From: Mariprofundus sp. EBB-1
GTDB lineage: Bacteria; Pseudomonadota; Zetaproteobacteria; Mariprofundales; Mariprofundaceae
Length of the DNA: 47,765 nucleotides
Assembly (NCBI RefSeq): GCF_003665155.1
Contig: NZ_RCFQ01000023.1
Coordinates: 1-47,765 of the forward strand
Direction of reading: 5' to 3'
The notes under the pieces are model-generated. The model searched no databases, was not told the DNA's origin, and saw only the letters and a program-made list of their open reading frames with translations. This document shows, piece by piece, positions 43,701 to 47,765 of the stretch. The stretch's first letter is position 1. Every line of letters starts with the position of its first letter. Made by a program: the position numbers and the translations under genes.

Positions 43701-46700
43701 GCGTTGACTTTGTTATCGACGATTAAACCGCCTGCTGTAATGCCGCTACTGACACGTCCATAAATATCACTCAACGCATCAACAGTAAGAATACCGCCTG
43801 CACTTATATTGGAGTTACTGCCCAGCGTGGTAACCAAACTTGCAGTCAAGCTAGCTGTGGCATCAGTAGTCATGCCTGCCAGCAATCCGCCGCCAGCACC
43901 GACAGCATCGCTGCGGAATACTTCCAGCTGAGATGCTCCGGAAATCGTGACATTTCCGGTCGCCTGCATGATAGCGCCCGCCCCGGTAAAGGTTTGCGTC
44001 GTATCGGTCAGGTTATTCACTACTATCGATACACCATCTGCGGCAAGCAAACCGATAGCAATACCATTGGCATAGGCATCAGTGCGTTGACTCGACTTCG
44101 CAAGCAGATCGATATTGCCACCGGCTGTAAGCGATGTCCCGCCATCTACATGTGCCTTGGTGATGGCACTGCTATTGACGGCACTGCTGGCACCTGTACC
44201 ACCTAGTAGCGCGCCGGCTACAGAGGTCGTCGTAGCCTGATTGAGATTGGCAGCCAGCCGCAAACCATTCACATCGTAATTGTCGAATGCTTTCACACTC
44301 ACGTTGCCGCCGGCGACAATGACAGTGTTCGCACCGATGTAGCTATCGATATTGCCAGTCCATGTCGCCGATGCCAGAGAAGCACCAACAGCAAGTGCAC
44401 CCGCTGCCGCACCGGTTGCATCGGCTCTGGCCTGCCCCAGCGCAATGGCATACTGATTGTGTGACCCGATCAAACCAATCGATGCCCCTGTACCGATATA
44501 CGCTTTTACTGTTGGTGTTGCAGTTGCAGCCGCATCCGCACCACTACCCGATGCAATACCGGCAGCAGCAGCTGTTGTGAGTGCATTCACATCAACCGTT
44601 GCCTGCGCACCGACAGTAAGGTTATTGACGCCTCTCAACGCCGTGGCTGCAAGTCGATCACCAATCACTACATTATTGCCCAGATAAGCCTGGGTAGTGC
44701 CGGTCTCTGTGGCAGTTGCAACTACGCCGCCCACAGCAACACCACCGACAGTTACACCAAAGCCGATAGCTTTAACCGTCGAGCTGGATGTCGCCAAAAC
44801 CGCAAGCTTATTTGCCCTACTCACATCACCTGCCATATAGGCAGAAACATTATTGATTGAATGAAAGGTCGCCACCGCAGCAGAGGCACCCACGATGCCA
44901 CCGGCACCGACATAGGTTTCTGCTCCTATACCTGAGACGTTACCTGTGGCCGAGATTGTAATATTTCCTGCCGCAGAGAGGGTTGTGCCCGCACCGATAT
45001 AGGCATTCACCGTATGAGTGACATCAGCAGTGGTTACAGAGGCGGCAGCACCGACAAACCCGCCCGCAGCGGCCCCCGATCTGGCTGTTATATTGGTTGT
45101 CTGGTTAGCAGTAACATCAATCAGACCTGTTGATGTGATGTTTGAGCTGCCCGTGATATGCGCATCAACGCTACCAGCCGCACCATTCACTGTTGTCGAG
45201 CCTGCTAACCCTAACCCCAAACTACCGGCCGCGGCCGCTGAAATCGTCTCAATGGATCTTGTCGATGTCGCTGAAATTGAAACAGAGGCAGCATTTAGGG
45301 TCGAAGCATCAACATAGGATTGAACCAAATTCGTAATATTATTGGTTGCAACTGCACCTGCAATTCCCGCCGTGCCACCGATGGCAGCACCACCGGCAAG
45401 TGATCTGATTGTGGATGTATCCGTTGCAGTGAGTGAAATCGCACTGGTAGTTGTAAGGTTAGAGCCTACTGCGACATGCGTATCCACAGAACCACCTAGA
45501 TTATTCGTGGTCACTGCACCCGCGACACCTACGGTTCCACCTGCAGAACCTGCGACAGCAATCGACTCAAGTGTTCGCGTTGCTGCAGCTGAAAGTGCAA
45601 CACTGGCAGCAATGACAGTTGAACTGTTAATATAAGCGGTGATGCTATTGGTGATATCATTGGTGGTCACAGAGGCGCCAACGCCAATGGTTCCACCACC
45701 ACTTACTGCACCGGCCAGAGACCTGATGATAGATGTATCATTAGCAGAAAGTGTCAGCCCGCCTGCAGCTGTGATAGCTGCACCGGTCGCAATATGCACA
45801 TCGACAGAGCCACCGGCATTATTCACAGATACCGAACCGGCCAACGCGCCCGCTCCGCCAGCGGATCCACTGGCAGCAATAGATTCTATGTTTCGTGTTG
45901 CTACAGCAGAAAGTGACATGCTACCGGCGCTAAGTCTCGAAGCATCAATGTACGAGGTGAGAATGCTGGTGATCGTATTAGTTGCAAGAGCTCCGGCAAT
46001 TCCTACTTGCCCACCGGCAGTCATACTTCCGGCAAGCGATTTTATAATGGAGGCATCATTGACAGTAAGTGTAACAGTCCCTACCGATGTGATATTTGAA
46101 CCGCCCGAAATATGTGCATCTACGGATCCACCAAGCGTATTCAACGTCACCGAACCAGCCAAAGAACCCGTTCCACCAATGGATCCACTGACTGCATTAG
46201 AATCAATGTTCCGTGTTACTGCGGCAGAAAGTGAAACGCTGCCTGCACTCAGTACTGAAGCATCAACGTAGGAGGTGAGGATGCTGGTGATCGTATTAGT
46301 TGCATCTGCTCCGGCAATTCCCGCCTTGCCACCAATGGCAAAACCTCCGGCAAGCGATTTTATTGTAGAGGTATCACTGGTCGTGAGTGTGGCAACCACG
46401 GCCGAGGTTATATTTGAGATACCCGAAATATGCGCATCGACAAAACCACCAATCGTATTCAATGTCACCGCACCAGCAACTCCGGCCTTTCCACCAGCGG
46501 TACCGGCGGCGGCAAGGCTCTGAATGGTTCTTGTCGAACTGGCCGCAAGTAACACACTCGCAGCATGGACAGTTGAAGCATCAATAAAAGATTTGCTACC
46601 ACTTGTGATCGTATTCCAGGCAAAAGAAGCACCTATCCCGGCTGTACCACCAGCAGCCACGGCCCCTGCAGTAGAAGTAATGGTGGACAGGTCACTCGAA

Positions 46701-47765
46701 GAAAGTGAAAGCGCAGCAGCAGGCGCAATATTTAAGCTGCCTGTGATATGCGCATCAGCATTACCGTCAATGATATTAACTGACTCAGCACCAGCTCCAC
46801 CTGTACCTGAAAGTGCCACATTAGCCGAGGCAGCCTCAGCCTTTGCTGTGATGGTTGCGAATTTATTCGCCTGCAGCATGACATTGCCAACCAGAGCCTG
46901 AGCGCTCGTGGCAGCGTTGATATAGGCGGAAACATCGTTGGTGATTTCATTTCGTCCGATACTCAGACCAAGCGACAAGGGTGACGTGCCTATAACCGTA
47001 GCCGATACCGAAGAAGCTATAGTGAATGAACGAATCACGGATGTGTCCATCGCCTGAATAGTGATATTACCCGTGTTGGAAGTCATGTTGCCGCCATCAA
47101 CATAGGCATGAACCTGGTTGTTGAGCATGTTTTTCGTGATTAGCGCGCCTACGCTGGCAGCTGTATTGTTTAACGAAAATGAGCTGGATGCCGCCTTAAT
47201 ATCCGCTGCTATAAGCGCACTACTGCTCGCACTCACAGTGATTCCGCCGGCAATCATGGCTGTCGAATTCTGCATATAGGCAGTAATCAAATCAGGCTGA
47301 GTGACTGCAATGCTGGTACCAATCAGGGTATCAATGGTACTAAAGAGGAAATTTTGCGATTGCCAGCCTATCGAGTTAAAGGCCAAACCTATGCCTATCG
47401 AAACCCCGTTTGATTTGGTCGTGGCATTAATCCAGGCATCAATAGAAGAGGTATCCCTGCTATCAATGGTCAGCGCACCAACGCCGGATGTCGTGATCTG
47501 GCTGTTGGAGATATGAGCATTCGCACCGCTGAGAACTGTATTTGTGGCGATAGCGCCGTTAACTGCCAGCGATTTTCCCATCGCCAGGCTCGTGGTGGCG
47601 GTAACATTACTGGTCAGCTGCGCGCTAAGCGCCACATTCTCCAGTGCCGTCACATTCACAGCACCCGCTGCAGTGACAATCGCCTGATCTATCCACGCAT
47701 TTGCACCACCTTGCAGATCATTGAGGGAAAAGAGCATGGCCGCGCCAGTCGCTTGTGTGTTCGCT
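34727..47765 (-). CDS. Giant repeat/RTX surface protein, N-terminus outside the window
   Basis: At least 4345 residues are visible; the frame is still open at the window end, so the start and any signal sequence are not seen. From the N-terminal side: a long Ser/Thr/Ala/Gly-rich beta region with tandem ~106-residue units (about 45000-46640), a ~65-residue helical insert (about 43050-43260), ~77-residue LDIDST units (about 41310-41800), dispersed RTX-like motifs (about 40150-40600), Calx-beta-like modules (about 38850-39760), clustered RTX nonapeptides (about 35360-36290), and an acidic Pro/Leu/Glu tail ending in ELLGVGLIALAGW plus a basic KKQKSRKIRW end. Predicted extracellular calcium-binding adhesin or surface-layer-like protein. 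It heads an operon of SecA-, M50- and HlyD-type proteins that probably exports it. Confidence 0.9.
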   Translation of the reverse strand, partial: ANTQATGAAMLFSLNDLQGGANAWIDQAIVTAAGAVNVTALENVALSAQLTSNVTATTSLAMGKSLAVNGAIATNTVLSGANAHISNSQITTSGVGALTIDSRDTSSIDAWINATTKSNGVSIGIGLAFNSIGWQSQNFLFSTIDTLIGTSIAVTQPDLITAYMQNSTAMIAGGITVSASSSALIAADIKAASSSFSLNNTAASVGALITKNMLNNQVHAYVDGGNMTSNTGNITIQAMDTSVIRSFTIASSVSATVIGTSPLSLGLSIGRNEITNDVSAYINAATSAQALVGNVMLQANKFATITAKAEAASANVALSGTGGAGAESVNIIDGNADAHITGSLNIAPAAALSLSSSDLSTITSTAGAVAAGGTAGIGASFAWNTITSGSKSFIDASTVHAASVLLAASSTRTIQSLAAAGTAGGKAGVAGAVTLNTIGGFVDAHISGISNITSAVVATLTTSDTSTIKSLAGGFAIGGKAGIAGADATNTITSILTSYVDASVLSAGSVSLSAAVTRNIDSNAVSGSIGGTGSLAGSVTLNTLGGSVDAHISGGSNITSVGTVTLTVNDASIIKSLAGSMTAGGQVGIAGALATNTITSILTSYIDASRLSAGSMSLSAVATRNIESIAASGSAGGAGALAGSVSVNNAGGSVDVHIATGAAITAAGGLTLSANDTSIIRSLAGAVSGGGTIGVGASVTTNDITNSITAYINSSTVIAASVALSAAATRTLESIAVAGSAGGTVGVAGAVTTNNLGGSVDTHVAVGSNLTTTSAISLTATDTSTIRSLAGGAAIGGTAGIAGAVATNNITNLVQSYVDASTLNAASVSISATSTRSIETISAAAAGSLGLGLAGSTTVNGAAGSVDAHITGSSNITSTGLIDVTANQTTNITARSGAAAGGFVGAAASVTTADVTHTVNAYIGAGTTLSAAGNITISATGNVSGIGAETYVGAGGIVGASAAVATFHSINNVSAYMAGDVSRANKLAVLATSSSTVKAIGFGVTVGGVAVGGVVATATETGTTQAYLGNNVVIGDRLAATALRGVNNLTVGAQATVDVNALTTAAAAGIASGSGADAAATATPTVKAYIGTGASIGLIGSHNQYAIALGQARADATGAAAGALAVGASLASATWTGNIDSYIGANTVIVAGGNVSVKAFDNYDVNGLRLAANLNQATTTSVAGALLGGTGASSAVNSSAITKAHVDGGTSLTAGGNIDLLAKSSQRTDAYANGIAIGLLAADGVSIVVNNLTDTTQTFTGAGAIMQATGNVTISGASQLEVFRSDAVGAGGGLLAGMTTDATASLTASLVTTLGSNSNISAGGILTVDALSDIYGRVSSGITAGGLIVDNKVNARLTTGVTTKVDIGTGSSLSGTTVNLDAKVIRLNLSGSAYSKTIAASSTSDAKSILNTTVATDLLLNTSGVVINAANAVNMFATNTGVSVLSLGTARILAGLTGSVFATGHNNAILNANINVLAGTKIYSDRVVVEANSPVETVTSYNKTADAKADTVVKLILTAVEKVVEVARTVVSQVTKWLPWPLDAIVETVTTVVFDQVIKTFMEWVATAFNSVVTPTLAGTFSSNSSVNLNGDIYQGGISTPTLTINADGSITKAGQITATTVGNDVFVDAINVGNPGEIIVNSLDAGLITGNVIVHKNNVFESVTITNNSNKRLIVGTIQTYNPNPPGPALAANAGSGTNTLNTTYITDSTNPRAITIQGNTASDILFAGVANTLGYITTVGDTGGNILGQTGGLIKATALSMTTNTGSIGTLVNKVAVDFHHLAGTNSKPNLNPNPQLNLSSAQNVVMDMGLKQSLTTAPAAGYAISALDINSITAGGDITLTGLQPELTTIITTSTPQLVQVKDSLGNQMMQQRLDAAGNPVLDPLTGNPVLEPVPDAIINVASTTTAVGAQPGIYNLHNISSANGSVNASMISGNINVGLINASIGTVSLRASGSIADMQLDDLAPVSNINANSVMLTAGTIGQAGNYLEVDSAQTGTVSAAVTTGDMFINELVGDMTVGTISAGAGAVNLTAAGSLLDRVGSSLSGGTVNLTSRSGTIGTAANLLDIDSTVLSATAATDAFLNETTGDMNINTVIASAGSVTLQTTAGSMLDANNNGLSNINGAQLFMTANGGSIGTATNLLDIDSTALPTAVTATGATGVYLNETAGELNVQTATAMTGNIILATTDAATAGQNINVNATTQINAVAGNVSLNGGDNITVAVGGLVKAAGVIAFNADLVADADVGTGAVVTIDGVLSAPSVVINTGSDDDAVYINSVANTALLAVNSGAGDDLIDVSAPSAVTTLDGQDGQDLYNLWLPASGNVIVNVDDSGVIATGVDALNIFGRDVADDFLFRAGAITSLSKSALIVASFDQAERVNYTSNVESISVFGRNGNDNFMFDDTSSAVTVYGDAGDDTFQVGQVFKSQRDAAAGLAMADQFNTTLTTAGYLSNGISLPATLYGGIGNDAFTVNHNKAALSVFGEDGSDSFAVHAFVKVNPGDPVGPYTNINGGQGADFISYAVNAPVAISGGDGFDTLTVVGTDSGDDFVVAADGVFGAGLFVSYGGIERVVVDAGAGNDRFYIASSDPNIDIQLLGGLGSDTFNVSGGTAPGQPISLVSNALQGHSGLINHAVTSVDAVFNNIFAENIVAKVADSSAPEVVITPVTGPLRVFEEQLNAPTAAPFVSNRYQVVLSSAPTETVVVNALPVVPRVGAGVMVGTTPANMNATGTQLTFTVANWYIPQTVTVTGINDALAEGTQFLDIRHTVSSATPEGAYDNINVRNLTVEVVDNNLPGIVVAQTNNQSMVAEAGAYAAVDSYQMVMTQAPTGNVTVAIGVDGQLQLFADAALTQPISTLTFTTGTWMTAQTVYIKAVADGVAEGTHYSRITHTVSSGQPMTVGSIDVTVLDNSPGVVIHQSGGTTNVTEFDAAVVPPANQVRDQYDVVLTAAPTADVFVNATPELTRTYNAALAFDAAANNGERIAKQVVVASHIAKMDMAGPVMAGDVWILTLNATPYSYTAGTDPLLPLSLQGIADGLMANLPVGYTALFDAAANVLTIENAAAIFTTAMTAPLTASVGVRQGVLFTTLNWDTAQQVTVTAINDKVVDGSDALVFAEMPGKINLIRGPINIDAGAGNATSVTTAAPFMLIGETNEYKPAGSASAIATDINGNATLTDIAITSSDPAAVVGTLEFDQRMNSNPYEFRILSGAAVGTVMQVLSVTGQTVTFKTPWPIDLLTGLPLVPAIGDTYTYAAVNANTTVIESNQVDAINVFNQNSIANAAGTLTGTRLFGFGMGPDSLIGGQLINGGISYSNVESFNLQLGSGNDILAIDSTMTGSTSVNTGGGNDTINAKMISGHTTVSTGSGVNTVNVGSDKQVVDQITALLTVVGDGFSATDTLNINDSGDTNNNTGYLTSSTLTGLDMPTVREVQTILVSGVTGDFTLNIAGMVSSILTYGMTALQVQTAVQTLYGDVNNEISVIKEGDLYSVFFGGALAGLNQPQMSIGDVSLVANLNATPQLVTATLQDGTLTPALNVVQTLAMNAIAGSFTLSLLGQITAAIAYNASAADLQAALDPVLNPNNSNPSLPYTNNVVVSKYGEVFQITFQGEHKGLRLTAADVNGAGLTAGTTLSDGTLAGGGAISLQTRTDGMNYYNIDTMNIDLGSGADVFNVQGTSAVTNLNSQAGNDTINVSSQAPANLGDIHISAHAPNLPGILDLVQGTLNINAGAGNNLLQISDQGSLIGDAAVLISSNLIRGLAPADIRYTASGGSFSPDINIWTGQGNDTITVESVRSEAITSLMTGAGDDSVTVAATHTAGQLVVDGEAGNDTINAAATSATMVLIGGVGADTITGGVAADTIFGDDAHVVHNHITARPTIDRVESINTTQGGSDTISGGAGGDAIFGGFGNDMLNADAGNDIIMGENGVQVRNDGSLQANDIYAIDSTVFGADTINGGLGNDIIIGDFAYITRDANRQVQHITSLFTAFGGNDTVNAGNGNNIVFGGAGNDTISSGAGNDIIFGDNGIITYAGATPGTISTLDPAIGGDDTIVSGAGNDIVFGGWGMDAISGQAGNDILIGDSAKVIITGNQTVIQTTDYYIGQNDWISGGIGNNMMFGGFGTRDILVGTLASDVMMGDNGRAVLLNGMAQSILSYSVVVLDQISVVMANLYGSSLLSPSSWQLPAVIPTYNGPDLSNTDIKQITASSYGRAHRTYSHSQTDSIQPTSVGEDDGSLPAEQHTVPDEPVLLPQELNLLPEDPDALPEGVIILENSGNLPVVAPDQLEHDQPLEDENKLLDGDAKNDELLGVGLIALAGWQMNRNSSMMQEDALKKQKSRKIRW
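35360..36290 (-). repeat. RTX (hemolysin-type) calcium-binding repeats
   Basis: Repeated GGxGxD-type nonapeptides such as GEAGNDTI, GGVGADTI, GGAGGDAI, GGFGNDML, GGLGNDII, GGAGNDTI, SGAGNDII and GGWGMDAI. About a dozen copies are interleaved with short linkers (FGDDAHVV, MGENGVQV, IGDFAYIT) of similar design. These should bind calcium and fold outside the cell. Confidence 0.9.
38850..39760 (-). repeat. Three Calx-beta-like modules
   Basis: Three copies of a roughly 117 to 130 residue module. Each opens with an acidic edge strand (RVFEEQLNAP, MVAEAGAY, NVTEFDAA), then YQVVLSSAPTETVVVNA-like strands, and two close with VVDNNLPGIVV or TVLDNSPGVVI. Calx-beta folds bind calcium and extend adhesins. 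Confidence 0.6.
41310..41800 (-). repeat. 231-bp (77-residue) tandem units
   Basis: The block encoding LDIDST recurs at 41321, 41552 and, more diverged, 41783, exactly 231 bp apart each time. Each unit reads roughly GTIG-AANLLDIDST, then LNET-GDMNI, then AGSVTL. Confidence 0.75.
43050..43260 (-). other. Helical insert inside the beta-rich giant protein
   Basis: About 65 residues (KADTVVKLILTAVEKVVEVA to FDQVIKTFMEWVATAFNSVV) rich in Val, Leu, Lys, Glu and Trp with amphipathic-helix spacing. This is unlike the Thr/Ser/Gly-rich beta sequence on both sides. Confidence 0.55.
45000..46640 (-). repeat. 318-321-bp tandem units in the giant gene
   Basis: The same segment (encoding TNTITSILTSYVDAS-like sequence) recurs near 45030, 45350, 45668, 45986, 46304 and 46622, with spacings of 318 to 321 bp (106-107 residues). 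Each unit alternates a TSIIKSLAG block, a GGxxGIAGA block, a YIDAS block and a TRNIESIA block, then AGSVTxNxxGGSVDxHI. The period is kept while the sequence drifts, as in old tandem duplications. Confidence 0.85.

Noticed and set aside
45000-46640. Regular repeats that might be mistaken for a CRISPR or noncoding satellite
   Set aside because: The period is 318-321 bp, always a multiple of three, and the whole array is one open reading frame of a repeat protein.

Overview
The window looks like chromosome of a Gram-negative proteobacterium. It has a trpS-scpA-scpB-rluB-nth-uvrC run, a Rep/UvrD helicase, PPK2, many sensor and envelope proteins, and densely packed genes with short overlaps. A member of the Zetaproteobacteria or a gammaproteobacterium would fit, but no rRNA or other decisive marker is present, so the group is a guess.

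Bases 1 to about 5140 are one end of a genomic island. A tyrosine recombinase sits just beyond the 3' end of an elongator tRNA-Met(CAT) gene, the classic integration target. Inside are an AlpA-like DNA-binding protein, a DUF3631 ATPase cut by the window start, a DUF4062 protein and an unrecognised gene. Base composition there is visibly richer in A+T than in the flank. Palindromic arrays lie beside the recombinase gene, and a 12-bp motif from that array recurs in inverted orientation upstream of the DUF3631 gene.

Bases 5200 to 27500 are core and accessory chromosome. In order: a soluble histidine kinase; the tightly coupled trpS (Fe-S type), scpA, scpB, rluB, endonuclease III-like and uvrC operon; a convergent Rep-like helicase; a DUF3524 glycosyltransferase of the tRNA-queuosine mannosyltransferase family; a DUF1456 protein; two paralogous small proteins, one of them only 47 residues; a sugar acetyltransferase; a PilZ-like protein; a double-CDGSH ferredoxin-like protein; a GreA-like factor; an ankyrin protein; a peptidoglycan-binding-domain protein with a P-loop-like partner; PPK2; a PstS-like binding protein encoded after, and overlapping, a hybrid sensor kinase; and DUF1499, S4 and ICMT-like proteins.

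Bases 27561 to 47765 hold the most unusual region. Reading leftward on the minus strand, a giant repeat/RTX protein gene (more than 4345 codons, start outside the window) is followed by DUF3467, a GAF-TM-HlyD fusion, a PqqD-like/M50 site-2-protease/HlyD fusion, a shortened SecA-like ATPase and a second HlyD-type adaptor. No type I ABC ATPase or TolC-like gene is seen. The inference is a dedicated export or surface-display machine for the giant protein, combining a SecA-derived motor, an intramembrane protease and two or three adaptor proteins. This is the best candidate in the window for a poorly described system.
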